Positions 9,622-18,313 of a stretch of DNA of 64,000 nucleotides are shown here, piece by piece (the stretch's first letter is position 1; each line of letters starts with the position of its first letter). The notes below the pieces were generated by a model that had not been told where the DNA came from, searched no databases, and saw only the letters and a list, made by a program, of their open reading frames with translations. The translations under genes were made by a program, and so were the position numbers. The stretch covers positions 1-64,000 of the forward strand of contig CAWGAE010000011.1 in the NCBI GenBank assembly GCA_963820395.1. Direction: 5' to 3'. The DNA comes from DATFVJ01 sp963820395. Lineage in GTDB: Bacteria; Actinomycetota; Actinomycetes; Streptosporangiales; Streptosporangiaceae.

Positions 9622-10055
9622 TGGCCTCGCAACCTGGTGGGCTGCGCCGCGGTGCAGGCCTTCTACTACGGCACGGTCGCCCAGTCACCGTCGGGATCGC
9701 GGTGCTGCTTGAGTACCTCTCCCCTGTCCTCGTGATGGCCTGGATACGGCTCGTGCGCCGGGTGCGGCTGCCAGGTACGGCAATGGCCGGCGCCGTGCTT
9801 GCCGTCGGCGGACTCGCCTGCATTGTTCAGGTCTGGCACGGGATTCACCTTGATGTTCCGGGACTGCTGCTCGGCATCTGCACGGCTGCCTGGGCGGCCG
9901 TGTATTACCTGCTCAGCCAGGACGCCGGCGACAGCATCCACCCGCCGGCCTGTCTGGCCTGGGGACTTGCCGGAGCAGCGGTGATCCTCGTGCCGCTGGT
10001 CCATCCGTGGCACCTGCCCTGGCACGTGCTCGCGGGCGATGCTGATCCTGCTTGA
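9622..10055 (+). pseudogene. EamA/DMT transporter remnant
   Basis: Two reading frames together spell an internal part of a drug/metabolite transporter of the EamA family: QAFYYGTVAQSP in one frame, then VGIAVLLEYLSPVLVMAWIR and two further hydrophobic segments in another. The frame changes near 9685. Both the N-terminal helices and the last helices are missing, and no start codon fits. This is a decayed internal fragment, not a functional gene. It lies directly after the thiolase gene in the same direction but with no sign of a shared role. Confidence 0.75.
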
Positions 10056-10775
10056 AGAAAGATGCCGGCCTGATCGCAAGGACTGCGCGCCCCTGGGACC
10101 GGCTCCTGGTAAAGTTCCGCGCTGCTCGCCTCGATCGTGATCTCGCGGTCGGCGCCTGTCCCGACACAACCGCCGCGCTGGCCCTGCGCGCACAGCTGCT
10201 TGTCCGGATGTCCGTAAGGCGCGACCTGAGTCCAGCGGATCTTGGCGGCGGCGGCGCGGCCGTCCGCGTCACGCCAACCGCAGGTTCCAGCCTGCCGGGA
10301 CCGCGTCAAGGACGCCGCCGACGATTTCAGGGCGTTAATCCGCTGCCTGACCACGCCAGGCCCCGTCCCTGCCCGGGGGGTCGCTAAGGTCTGCGTCCTG
10401 CTCAGCGACGCGCGAGGCCGCTCTATCACCGCGCCAACCGCGAGGACCTGGGGGCCCTTGTCCGCGAAGCCGCCGACGCATTGAACCCGCTGACCGGCTG
10501 GTGAACGGCGCTCCGGCGCAGCTCTCCCGCCCGTCCGCGCACCCACGGTCGCTCCACGCGGCCGGTGGACGTCAAGGGACCGGCGCCCACCGCGGCGGCC
10601 GTTCGGTATTAGTTTCCATAACGGCTGCCGCGGATGCGCCACGGCCCTTTCAGGTGCGTGGCGGCCGGGCGAGGGCGAATGCCCGCGGCCGTATCCGGCG
10701 TGCTCCCTCGTCGAGCTTGTCCGCACCGGCCTGCCGCTGAGGCGTCAAGCGGCGAGCCGGCGTGAAGGTCATGGG
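10056..10775. other. gene-free stretch
   Basis: No open frame here has a recognisable product, although several short overlapping frames exist on both strands. The only structure I can point to is the stem-loop repeat listed separately. The region separates the transporter remnant from the promoter of the SRPBCC gene. Confidence 0.5.
10594..10629 (-). repeat. stem-loop repeat, copy 1
   Basis: On the minus strand GGCAGCC and GGCCGCC can pair around a 22-base loop (ATGGAAACTAATACCGAA inside it), with one mismatch. The same arrangement, with a similar loop and the same flanking GTGGCGCAT word, occurs again about 3 kb away at 13653-13688. The two copies are diverged, so this is not a recent duplication. 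Confidence 0.5.
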
Positions 10776-10805
10776 TTGACACGTGACCAAAAAGTCACAT
10801 ATTGT
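10776..10805 (+). promoter_or_regulatory. promoter with embedded operator upstream of the SRPBCC gene
   Basis: TTGACA and TATTGT are spaced by 18 bases, close to the ideal for a housekeeping promoter. Inside the spacer lies a perfect inverted repeat, GTGAC-N6-GTCAC, in the position of a repressor site. The downstream SRPBCC/AHSA1-type gene is often paired with an ArsR-family repressor gene in actinobacteria, and this palindrome resembles such sites. No repressor gene remains between the promoter and the SRPBCC gene. Confidence 0.65.
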
Positions 10806-10980
10806 CTGAGCATGCACGCGGTGTGGTCGTGACCAGGCGGGAAGGCCGAGGAATCTCCGCTTCCAGGCTCCGCTTTCCTGAAGCTGGTCACTATCCGGCC
10901 CCTACGACCGGCGGTTGAGCAGGCACGCAAAATCCTGGGCCGCTGCGCTCAGCGGCCTCACGAGCAGACTGGAGAGTCCC

Positions 10981-11427
10981 ATGGAGAAGGTCTTCGAGAT
11001 CTACATCCGCACCACCCCGGAGCGCCTCTGGCAGGCGATCACGGACGGCGAGACGAGGAGCAAGTACAACTTCGGTGCCCGGGTCGTGTCGGACTGGACG
11101 CCCGGGTCGCGTTACGAGATGAGCCACGCTGGCGCAAGCGGGCTCCTCGGCGAGGGGGAGAACCTCGAGGTCGACCCCCCGCGCCGGCTCGCCCAGAGCA
11201 TGATTGCGCTCTGGAGTGACGACGTGAAGGGCGAGGGAACCTCGAGGGTCACCTGGGAGATCGAGCCCATCGGCGACTCCTGCCGCCTGACCGTCACCCA
11301 CGACGAACTCCGCGATGGTGCCAACGCAGAGCTTTACGGCGGCTGGCCGATGATCCTCTCCGGCTTGAAGACGTGGCTCGAGACGGGCCAGTTGCTCACC
11401 ACGCCGGGATCACTGCGATACGGCTGA
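10981..11427 (+). CDS. SRPBCC (AHSA1-like) family protein
   Basis: The 148-residue protein has the fold pattern of the activator-of-Hsp90-ATPase-like START/Bet v1 family: EIYIRTTPERLWQAITDG at the N-terminus, YNFGARVVSDW, WEIEPIGDSCRLTVTHDEL and a C-terminal helix GGWPMILSGLKTWLETG. Members bind hydrophobic ligands; the ligand here is unknown. The ATG is preceded by a weak GGAGAG site. The gene lies 175 bases from a promoter with an embedded operator, which suggests repressor-controlled expression. It converges on and slightly overlaps the truncated ATP-grasp gene on the other strand. Confidence 0.85.
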   Translation: MEKVFEIYIRTTPERLWQAITDGETRSKYNFGARVVSDWTPGSRYEMSHAGASGLLGEGENLEVDPPRRLAQSMIALWSDDVKGEGTSRVTWEIEPIGDSCRLTVTHDELRDGANAELYGGWPMILSGLKTWLETGQLLTTPGSLRYG

Positions 11428-12147
11428 GCCGGATCTCATCGCGCGGTAGGGCACCTCCACCGCGGCGGCCTTGTTGTTGATCCGCTTCATCACCTTCGCC
11501 TGCTGGCCGACGATGCCGTCGGCGTGGGAGGCCCAGTCCGACTCCGAGGCGACGAAGAAGGTGGTCCTCCCGGAGTCGCCGTAGGGGGTCTGCACGACGA
11601 GGTCGGTGCCGAGCCCGGCTTCGACGGCGACGCGGACCAGCGTGCCCCACGAGTCGACCTCCACGAGCACGTTCGGCACGCTCAGCGCACCGGCCTCGTT
11701 GCCCAGCATCGTCGTCACGATCTTAGAGTCCAGGTGTCGGCGCAGCGCGTGTGACGGGAGGATGATTTCGTATCCAAGCTCTGCGCAGATCCGCTCTGTC
11801 TCCTCGTCGAAGAACAGCATCGCCACCTTCGGGCGGCCGCCGCGGGAGGCGATAAAGGCCTGCACCTCCGGATCCCGAAGCAGGTAGTTGTTGATCTCCT
11901 CGCTGCTCTCGAACCTTACGTACGGCTTGTGCTTCGGGCTGAACACTCGCGGGTGGCCACCGTCCCAGGAGTCGAAGTAGGCGACGTAGCTGAAGTTACG
12001 GACCCAGCGGTCGATGCCGAGCAGGTTGAATGCGGTCGGCCCGAAAAAGTACACGGGTGCGGTGTTGGTGCGGAAGAAGCCGCGGATCTCCGATATCCCA
12101 TTGAGGCGGCGGGCGGTGGCCGGGACGCGCTGCGACGACTCGCTCAT
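11410..12147 (-). pseudogene. N-terminal half of an ATP-grasp (biotin carboxylase-like) protein
   Basis: The 245-residue frame begins like actinobacterial ATP-grasp proteins annotated as biotin carboxylase-like: FFRTNTAPVYFFGPTAFNLL, then a LDSKIVTTMLGNEAG segment and VVQTPYGDSGRTTFFV, a typical ATP-grasp nucleotide-binding stretch. Relatives are nearly twice this length. Similarity stops around AAAVEV and the frame ends after a short unrelated tail, exactly where it meets the oppositely oriented SRPBCC gene. The catalytic C-terminal part is therefore lost and the product is unlikely to be active. The substrate of the intact family is not known to me. Confidence 0.7.
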
Positions 12148-12203
12148 GAGTTCCTCGGGCGGGAGAGGATACCGACAAGCCTAGCTCCGGTCCCGCCCGC
12201 CCA

Positions 12204-13481
12204 TCACTGGGGCCGCCCACCCATCCGGCCACGGGAAAGGCCCGCCACTACTCCCGGAGGCCCGTACCGCCGCTTCGGATCTTCGTCAGCGATGCCGGCG
12301 AGGGCCGCGCCGATCGCGTCGAAGGCACGCAGCGTGTCGAGCAGCATCGCCGGCGACTGCGCGTCCGGCCAGGAGGACAACTTGGCGGCTACCGTGCCGG
12401 TGCCGGGGTTGACGTAGAGCATCTGCCCATTGATGCCCAGGCAGAGCAGGACGTCGCCGTGCTCCAGCGGTACGAACCAGAACTTGTTGCGGTACCACCC
12501 ACCGGGTAGGTACGGCTCGGAAACGGACCGGGCGAAGGCGTCGCGGATTTCCGGGGCGACCGTCCACGACTCGCGCAGCCAGCTGGCCGGGACGACGCGG
12601 CGGCCCGCCACCTCGCCGCCTGCCAGCAGCACCACTCCGAAACGGGCGAGGTCGCGCGCCGTGGCGCACATCCCTCCGTCGTGAATGGCGGTGCCCACGC
12701 TGTCACAGGTGATCTCGGCGTCATACTCGGCGCCCGTCTGCGACCATACGAGCTCGCTGACAAGGTCAGCCATCCTGGTGTTCGTCGCCCGCTCGCAGAC
12801 CCACCCGAGGACGTCGGTCTCGCAGGAACGGTAGTCGAATACCCCGCCATGCTCGCCGGCTCCGCCGAGGGTGGTCAGGTAGGCGTACATCGAACTGGGC
12901 ACTTTCCGATGCGAGGCGGGACGCCAGCCCATGGCCTCCTCGATCACGCGCACCTCGGCGTTCCGATCGGTGTAGTCCTCGCTGAAGTCCACTCCGGAGC
13001 GCATGTCCAGGACATCGCGCAGGGTGGCTCCCCGGTAGCCGCTGCGCTCGAGCTCCGGCACTTGGTCTGTGACGAGGTGCGTGGGGGACAGCACACCACG
13101 CCCGACGAGGTTGCCGACGACGCAGCCCACGACGGACTTGGAGATCGACATGAGCAGGTGCGGGGTGTCGGGGCGCGTCTCCCCGGCGTAACGCTCAAGC
13201 ACTACCCGCCCACCGTGGACCACGACGACGGCGTCGGTGTAGGTGTCGTCGAGCACCTCGTCCGCGATCGCCTCGGCGCCATCGACACGGCGTACGGCGA
13301 TCTCGCCCAGCGGCTCGGGGGCGGCGACCAGTGGCGTCACCGGTCCGGAACCCCGGGAGATGCGCTGGGTGGGTACGAGTTCACGCATGTGCGAGAACGA
13401 CCACCGGTTGTACGGCGGCTCCTGCCAGTTCGTGAGCGTGACCCGGGCCTCTGCCGACGGCGGGAATCCTTGCATGAGCAT
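12204..13481 (-). CDS. serine hydrolase, class C beta-lactamase family (NylB-like)
   Basis: The 425-residue product has the penicillin-binding/beta-lactamase fold signatures: the nucleophile motif Ser112-Ile-Ser-Lys115 in LLMSISKSVVG, the second motif as Tyr-Arg-Ser in FDYRSCETDVLG, and GGMCATARDLARFG in the C-terminal half. This pattern resembles 6-aminohexanoate-oligomer hydrolase-type esterases more than true beta-lactamases. There is no signal peptide, so a cytoplasmic esterase or amidase is likely. A second ATG two codons in is also possible. It stands alone on the minus strand and looks intact. Confidence 0.85.
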   Translation of the reverse strand: MLMQGFPPSAEARVTLTNWQEPPYNRWSFSHMRELVPTQRISRGSGPVTPLVAAPEPLGEIAVRRVDGAEAIADEVLDDTYTDAVVVVHGGRVVLERYAGETRPDTPHLLMSISKSVVGCVVGNLVGRGVLSPTHLVTDQVPELERSGYRGATLRDVLDMRSGVDFSEDYTDRNAEVRVIEEAMGWRPASHRKVPSSMYAYLTTLGGAGEHGGVFDYRSCETDVLGWVCERATNTRMADLVSELVWSQTGAEYDAEITCDSVGTAIHDGGMCATARDLARFGVVLLAGGEVAGRRVVPASWLRESWTVAPEIRDAFARSVSEPYLPGGWYRNKFWFVPLEHGDVLLCLGINGQMLYVNPGTGTVAAKLSSWPDAQSPAMLLDTLRAFDAIGAALAGIADEDPKRRYGPPGVVAGLSRGRMGGRPQ

Positions 13482-13848
13482 AGGTCGAGCCTAGTCGTCT
13501 TGCCTTGAGGTCTTGCCCCGAATTACGTGGGTGTAAGACCGGCGCTAGGTGGCCATCTGCCACACGGGTGTGCCCTGGCTGTTGCCCGGAGCCGCCGGCG
13601 GTGCGGTGTCAATAACGCAGCGAAACTGAATCTGGCGGGTGTGACACGACACGGCAGCCTTTCGGGATCATTTTTCTAAACGGCTGCCATAAATGCGCCA
13701 CAGGCGGATCGGTGCCGAGCTGGGGACAAGGATCAGTATTCCACCCGTGGTTGTGCGGTGCGAGAATCGTGGGGGCTTGAGGTGCCCGTCCGGTTCTCGG
13801 GCCCGTAACTCGGCGCGGCAATCGTGGCCAGCACGGGAGGGAATGCTC
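13482..13848. other. intergenic region with one stem-loop repeat
   Basis: This divergent gap between the serine hydrolase and the DUF1269 gene must hold both promoters. I see no clear gene. The minus-strand stem-loop repeat and a GGGAGG ribosome site for the next gene are the only recognisable elements. Confidence 0.5.
13653..13688 (-). repeat. stem-loop repeat, copy 2
   Basis: On the minus strand GGCAGCC and GGCTGCC pair perfectly around a 22-base loop containing AGAAAAATGATCCCGAAA. Together with the flanking GTGGCGCAT word it aligns over about 50 bases with copy 1 at 10594-10629. Both copies lie in gene-free DNA. Confidence 0.55.
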
Positions 13849-14325
13849 ATGTCGAATAAGACCGTGGTCTTGGCGATCTTCAACGACGAGATGGCTGCCG
13901 ACAAGGCGGCCGCCTCTTTGAAGGACTCCGGGGTGGCGCACGGGGATGCCATTGGCGTCCTGGTGCTTAACGAGAAGGGCGAAGTCAAGGCTGACAAGGT
14001 TGGCAAGCGCAGCGCGGGCAAGGGTGCCGGTATCGGCCTGGTTCTGGGGTTGTTCACCCCGATCGGGCTCGGCGTCGGCCTGATCGGCGGCGGGCTGCTG
14101 GGCGCGCTTCACCACAAGGGTCTGGGACTCGACCGGGCCGATCGCGAGCGGATCGGCAGGGAGCTGGAAGGGGGCAAAGCGGCTGTCGGTGTGCTGGCTC
14201 CTGTTACCGAAGCCAACTTTGTTGCTGACAGGCTCACCGATCTGGGTGGCGCCTCGGAGGCTCATACCGTGACCGACGAGGCGCTCGAGGAAGCCCACAC
14301 GGCCGCCACGGCAGACGAGTCCTAG
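13849..14325 (+). CDS. DUF1269 family membrane-associated protein
   Basis: The 158-residue protein begins MSNKTVVLAIFNDEMAADKA and contains a glycine-rich hydrophobic hairpin (GAGIGLVLGLFTPIGLGVGL followed by IGGGLLGALHH), as in the DUF1269 family of small stress-associated proteins. The family function is undefined. I chose the second of two close ATGs because GGGAGG stands eight bases before it, whereas the first would have only two bases of spacing. The gene is monocistronic: its upstream neighbour is divergent and its downstream neighbour convergent. Confidence 0.8.
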   Translation: MSNKTVVLAIFNDEMAADKAAASLKDSGVAHGDAIGVLVLNEKGEVKADKVGKRSAGKGAGIGLVLGLFTPIGLGVGLIGGGLLGALHHKGLGLDRADRERIGRELEGGKAAVGVLAPVTEANFVADRLTDLGGASEAHTVTDEALEEAHTAATADES

Positions 14326-14438
14326 CCTGGCGGATCCGATGGCGGCCACCCGGCTGGGTTGCACTGACATGGCCCTCCGGCGCGTGTTCACCATCCCATC
14401 GGAGCGGTGAACCGTCGCGAGTGGCCGGACCGTGGCCA

Positions 14439-15359
14439 TCATACGATAGGCGGCGGTGTTCCGTCGGCGCTCGCGGCGAGCCCCGGATCCCACGCACACA
14501 CCGCGCAGGCATGACGAAACGCCGAGCGGGCGAACTCCAGGGCGGCCGCACGCGGATCCGGGCTCGAGCGGATGTCGTCCTGATCCAGGATGTACTCACC
14601 CAGGTCAGCCTCCCAATGCGCGCCTGGCGGGAAAAGAGTCATCCGCGCGAAGCCTTCGGGTGCCGGGTGCGCGTACGCGTAAAACGCCGCCTTGCCGTGC
14701 CGCGCATCACCGGGCCACCAGCCGACGGCGATCTCCTGCGCGTCCATCGCGTTGCGCATGATGAAGTCGTTCGAGGGAGGATTGGCGGGCAACCCGGAAA
14801 ACAGGTTCACCGCCAGGTCGAACGAACCCCACCACGCGTTAACCGGCGTCGAGCGCCCACGGTAGGGCGCCCGGAACGCCGCAAGAACCAGCGCGGCCTG
14901 GGTCGCCGCGGCGAAATAGCCGCCGACCTGGGCACGGTCGTAGTGCGCGTGCTCGTTGTCCTCGTCCAGTGGCACGCTCCATGGAACCTCCTGCGGCGCC
15001 GGGTCGATCTCCACCGCGCCGCCCAGGCCGCGCACTGCCGCCAGCACCTCCCGCGTCACCGCCCCGACTGCCCGATCAGGGGTGAGCGCGACACTTTCGA
15101 CCCGCCCGCCGCTATGCTCAACCACGGCCTTGTGGACCCGCAAATCGAGCAGCACGACCAGCGACCCCGAACCGTCAGGCGCGGGCAGCGGGGCCGTCTC
15201 CCACCCCCGCGCGGTCAGCCGAAGCGCCGCGTGCTGCAACTCCGGCTCAGGCGGGGCAAGCTTCGCCGCCAGCTTTCCAAGCACCTGGGTATGCGCATGC
15301 AGCGTGTCGCAGGTCGCGTGCCACTGCCCGTACGAAAGCGCCGACCAGCCCGATGACAT
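14439..15359 (-). CDS. DUF5996 family protein
   Basis: The 306-residue product fits DUF5996: it opens WSALSYGQWHATCDTLHAHT, has the WETAPLPAPDG and LVVLLDLRVHKAVV segments, a central SFDLAVNLFSG and a C-terminal EYILDQDDIRSSPDPRAAAL. No reaction is known for the family. The frame is open for another 86 codons upstream, but that part is arginine-rich, low in family resemblance and lies in divergent composition, so I start at the ATG just before SSGWSALSY. It ends convergently with the DUF1269 gene. Confidence 0.75.
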   Translation of the reverse strand: MSSGWSALSYGQWHATCDTLHAHTQVLGKLAAKLAPPEPELQHAALRLTARGWETAPLPAPDGSGSLVVLLDLRVHKAVVEHSGGRVESVALTPDRAVGAVTREVLAAVRGLGGAVEIDPAPQEVPWSVPLDEDNEHAHYDRAQVGGYFAAATQAALVLAAFRAPYRGRSTPVNAWWGSFDLAVNLFSGLPANPPSNDFIMRNAMDAQEIAVGWWPGDARHGKAAFYAYAHPAPEGFARMTLFPPGAHWEADLGEYILDQDDIRSSPDPRAAALEFARSAFRHACAVCAWDPGLAASADGTPPPIV

Positions 15360-15558
15360 GACCGCACGATATCCGGCAAGCGCCCAAACACTCAATGGCC
15401 GTTCTTCCCGCCCACCGGCAACCCGCGGCCGAGTGGTCCGCGGCCGCGCGCCCTGCCACCCCGTGCGGTGTCCCCCACCGGCTCGTGATCTGCCTGCGCC
15501 CAGCGCACCGCACGGGGGGCCGCGCCAGCGGGAACCCCCTCGGCGGGGATGGCCGAGG

Positions 15559-17136
15559 CTAACGAGCGGGCGCAGGGCTCGGCCCCTGCGACATACGGAA
15601 CACGTAAACGCCGCCATCAGCGTAAATCTGGTGGTAGCGCACGCCGTGATTCAGGTTCTCGACGAAGGCAAGCACGTTGGCGGGCGGCGGCTGCCAGTCC
15701 GTGCTGGCCGTGTCGAACACGATGTACTGGGTGGCGGGATCGCGACTGGTGCCGAGCCAGAAGGTGTCGGCCCTGGCCGCAAGCGGGGCCAGCAGGTCGA
15801 GGTCCGTTTCGGCCGTCGCCCCGTCCGGCACCCGCGCCATCGCTGCGTTTGCGGCCGCCACGTGCCGGTCGATGCCGTACGTCTGCGGATTCCATAGGTC
15901 GCTCAGCGGGAACCCGAAGACCACTGCTGCGCAGATCGTCAGCATCGCGGCCGATCCGTGCCGCTCTATGGCCGCGGCGAGCGGACGCGGTTCCCGCACG
16001 GCCCTGGCGGCGCGGATCCGGGCCATCGCGTCGATAGCGGCGATAAAGACGATCGGCATCGCCGTCGCGTTGTACTGCCAGCTCGTGCCCCAGTACGAGC
16101 TGTCTGTCCCGATGAAGCGCAGGGCCAGGCCGGGCACTGCGGCGAGCACGAGCGGCGACCGCATCGCGATGAACGCCGTGGGTAGCAAGATCATGACCAA
16201 GGTCGGCAGCTTCATCGAGGATCCGGCGGTCAGCTGGGAGAGCAGCCGAGTCACCGAGAAGTGGCCCACGACCGGATTGATCGCGCCGCCGTCGCTCCAG
16301 TACAGGTAATGATGGGTCGGGCTGAAGTGCGGAATGATCATGGCGATGGCGATGGTCGACCAGGCGATGCCCCAGGCGGCGAGCAGCAGCCCGGCACCTG
16401 GCCGCTTGTAGACCAGCACCATGAGGATCCCGATGGCCGCGAGCGTGAATCCCTGATCCTCCTTCACGAAGACCAGCGGCAGCGCCCACAGCACAGCGGC
16501 GCGCGTCCGGCCCCGGACCAGCGCGGACAGCGAGCACGCGAGCAGTGGCACGGCGAAGGCGATCTCGTGGAAGTCGGAGTTGATCATCTGCTGCAAGCCC
16601 CACGAGAACCCATACGCAGCGCCTATCGCGCGGCTTGCGCCGGTCCCAAGCTTCTCCGCCGCAGCCCGGATGACCGGTATCACGGACACCGCAGCTAGCA
16701 GCGCCTGCGCGACGAGCAGCGTGACTGGGGAAGGGAACAGGCGGAAGAATGGCGCGATCGAAGCGACGATCGGGTGGAAGTGGTCGCCGAGCAGGTTGAA
16801 ACCCGGGCCCTTGATTTCGGCAATCGGCGCGTGCAGGCCGGCGTACTGCTTGACGTACTCGGTGAAGATGCCCAGATCCCACGAGGCAGGGTCGAGGCGC
16901 AGATACCGGAAAATCGAGATCGGGACGTAAGCGGCGAAGGCAGCCAGGGCAATCAGCCAGGGCACCAGATCGGCCGACTCAGCCGATCTGGCCGACTCAG
17001 CCGATCTGGCCGGGGCCGGGCAGCTATCGTCGTGCTGTGGGATCTCGACGGCATACTGCGACGGATACCCCGCGCCGTCCGAGCCTGCCGGCTCGGCATC
17101 GGCTGCTACGTGCTGCCCATCGGGTTGCACCCCCAC
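15559..17136 (-). CDS. DUF2079 family polytopic membrane protein
   Basis: The 525-residue protein has about ten hydrophobic segments and the DUF2079 hallmarks: WDLGIFTEYVKQYA, LLGDHFHPIVASIAPFFRLF, NSDFHEIAFAVPLL and FVKEDQGFTLAAIG. The family is an actinobacterial membrane group resembling glycosyltransferases of the GT-C type; a specific role is not known. The N-terminus before the first membrane segment contains a short imperfect duplication (ARSAES twice), caused by an 18-base repeat, so length variation there is likely. It is followed closely by the DUF5996 gene on the same strand. Confidence 0.85.
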   Translation of the reverse strand: MGVQPDGQHVAADAEPAGSDGAGYPSQYAVEIPQHDDSCPAPARSAESARSAESADLVPWLIALAAFAAYVPISIFRYLRLDPASWDLGIFTEYVKQYAGLHAPIAEIKGPGFNLLGDHFHPIVASIAPFFRLFPSPVTLLVAQALLAAVSVIPVIRAAAEKLGTGASRAIGAAYGFSWGLQQMINSDFHEIAFAVPLLACSLSALVRGRTRAAVLWALPLVFVKEDQGFTLAAIGILMVLVYKRPGAGLLLAAWGIAWSTIAIAMIIPHFSPTHHYLYWSDGGAINPVVGHFSVTRLLSQLTAGSSMKLPTLVMILLPTAFIAMRSPLVLAAVPGLALRFIGTDSSYWGTSWQYNATAMPIVFIAAIDAMARIRAARAVREPRPLAAAIERHGSAAMLTICAAVVFGFPLSDLWNPQTYGIDRHVAAANAAMARVPDGATAETDLDLLAPLAARADTFWLGTSRDPATQYIVFDTASTDWQPPPANVLAFVENLNHGVRYHQIYADGGVYVFRMSQGPSPAPAR

Positions 17137-17154
17137 GGTTCCGTACGAGTCCCT

Positions 17155-17841
17155 TCACGCTGTTCGGGCGTGGAGCCGCTGATCACGGTGCCAGCCCAGG
17201 CCAGGCACTCCGGTAACACGGCCGAAGCCAACTCTCAATAAGAGCGCAGCGTAGCAAGATGGGTGCTGAGAGTCATAATAAATTTCGGACCCGCATCGCA
17301 ACGCTCTGGGTCGCCGCGCCGAAGGGCACTCCGGGGCCGGGGTCTGCGGGGCCGGGGTCTGCGGGGCCGGGGTCTGCGGGGCCGGGGTCTGCGGGGCCGG
17401 GGTCTGCGGGGCCGGGGTCTGCGGGGCCGGGGTCTGCGGGGCCGGGGTCTGCGGGGCCGGGGTCTGCGGGGCCGGGGTCTGCGGGGCCGGGGTCTGCGGG
17501 GCCGGGGTCTGCGGGGCCGGGGTCTGCGGGGCCGGGGTCTGCGGGGCCGGGGTCTGCGGGGCCGGGGTCTGCGGGGCCGGGGTCTGCGGGGCCGGGGTCT
17601 GCGGGGCGTTCGAGAGCATCGAGGCTTGCAGGCGGTCGGGATGCGCGTCTCCACTACCAGCGTCCGGCAGCAGTGCCAGTGCGGCAAGCACGGCTTGGAC
17701 GCCTCGCGTGACGAGGCCGGTTGCCGTGTCGCTCCTGCTCGACCTCGGCGTGCCATCGCACATCGTGCGCGAAACGACGGGCCGCGCGCTGCTTTGAGGA
17801 CCTGGCGCCCAATACAGTTGACGGTCTATGCCATTGTTCAA
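17155..17841 (-). CDS. doubtful repeat-containing reading frame (PAPQT repeats)
   Basis: This 228-codon frame reads through the 15-base tandem repeat as repeated Ala-Pro-Gln-Thr-Pro. Before the repeat is a short hydrophobic stretch (AVLAALALLPDAG), which might be a signal or membrane segment. Pro/Ala/Thr-rich linkers of this kind occur in secreted actinobacterial proteins, and the frame lies just upstream of the DUF2079 gene on the same strand. However, the parts outside the repeat look like nothing I know, and the other frames through the repeat are open too. I list it with low confidence. Confidence 0.2.
   Translation of the reverse strand: MNNGIDRQLYWAPGPQSSARPVVSRTMCDGTPRSSRSDTATGLVTRGVQAVLAALALLPDAGSGDAHPDRLQASMLSNAPQTPAPQTPAPQTPAPQTPAPQTPAPQTPAPQTPAPQTPAPQTPAPQTPAPQTPAPQTPAPQTPAPQTPAPQTPAPQTPAPQTPAPQTPAPECPSARRPRALRCGSEIYYDSQHPSCYAALLLRVGFGRVTGVPGLGWHRDQRLHARTA
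17333..17602. repeat. 18 perfect tandem copies of a 15-bp unit
   Basis: The unit GGGGCCGGGGTCTGC is repeated 18 times without a single mismatch, giving 270 bases. It is a multiple of three, so copy-number changes would not shift any frame running through it. Plus-strand G-runs are regularly spaced and could form G-quadruplexes. Perfect identity implies recent expansion or homogenisation. Confidence 0.98.
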
Positions 17842-18313
17842 CGTTACGGTGAGAGAGCACGCTTACACTGGGCGGTTCTATCACGACGTCGTGGAGGCCG
17901 AATCCTGCGAAGCGGCGCTGCAACTCGCCGCCGAGCACGCCACCGCGCCCCAAACGGAGCCTGGTGCCAAGCCGCAGCGGGGATTCAACGTCGCGGTAAG
18001 AGAGCACGCGTACACCAGGCGGCTCTATGACGACGTCGTGGAGGCCGAGTCCTGCGAAGCGGCGCTGCAACTCGCCGCCGAGCACGCCACCGCGCCCCAA
18101 ACGGAGCCGGATGCCGAGCCGCGGCCTGACGCGGCGGATCGCCCGCGGTGTGCCGATGTCTGGGTCTACTCCCTCTTGCGCTGCGAACTGGTGGAGGGCC
18201 ACGATCCGCCGCACATGGCAGTCGCACGCGGGTACTGGCGTCCGGTGAGGTGGGTGAGGGACGATCGCGGTCTCGCCCGTGCATTTCCGGAGCCAGCCAG
18301 CGGGCTACCGTGA
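17828..18313 (+). CDS. hypothetical protein with an internal 49-residue duplication
   Basis: The 161-residue product contains two tandem copies of a 49-residue unit (VREHAYTGRFYHDVVEAES and VREHAYTRRLYDDVVEAES mark them), each followed by a linker rich in Pro and Glu. The unit looks like a small beta-strand/helix module ending in an Ala-rich helix (CEAALQLAAEHA). The C-terminus has CADVWVYSLLRCELVEGHD and a PPHMA segment, a Cys/His arrangement seen in short actinobacterial and phage proteins. I do not recognise a function. No ribosome site precedes the ATG, so translation may be leaderless. Confidence 0.6.
   Translation: MPLFNVTVREHAYTGRFYHDVVEAESCEAALQLAAEHATAPQTEPGAKPQRGFNVAVREHAYTRRLYDDVVEAESCEAALQLAAEHATAPQTEPDAEPRPDAADRPRCADVWVYSLLRCELVEGHDPPHMAVARGYWRPVRWVRDDRGLARAFPEPASGLP
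17837..18130 (+). repeat. 147-bp direct tandem duplication
   Basis: Two contiguous 147-base copies lie within the hypothetical gene. The 3' two-thirds of each copy is almost identical and the 5' third has diverged at several positions, mostly by changes that keep the reading frame. The length is exactly 49 codons. Confidence 0.95.

Noticed and set aside
12204..13481. Antibiotic-resistance beta-lactamase
   Set aside because: There is no signal peptide and the second motif is Tyr-Arg-Ser; the pattern fits NylB-like esterases better.
17333..17602. CRISPR array
   Set aside because: The repeat is a strict 15-bp tandem without spacers.
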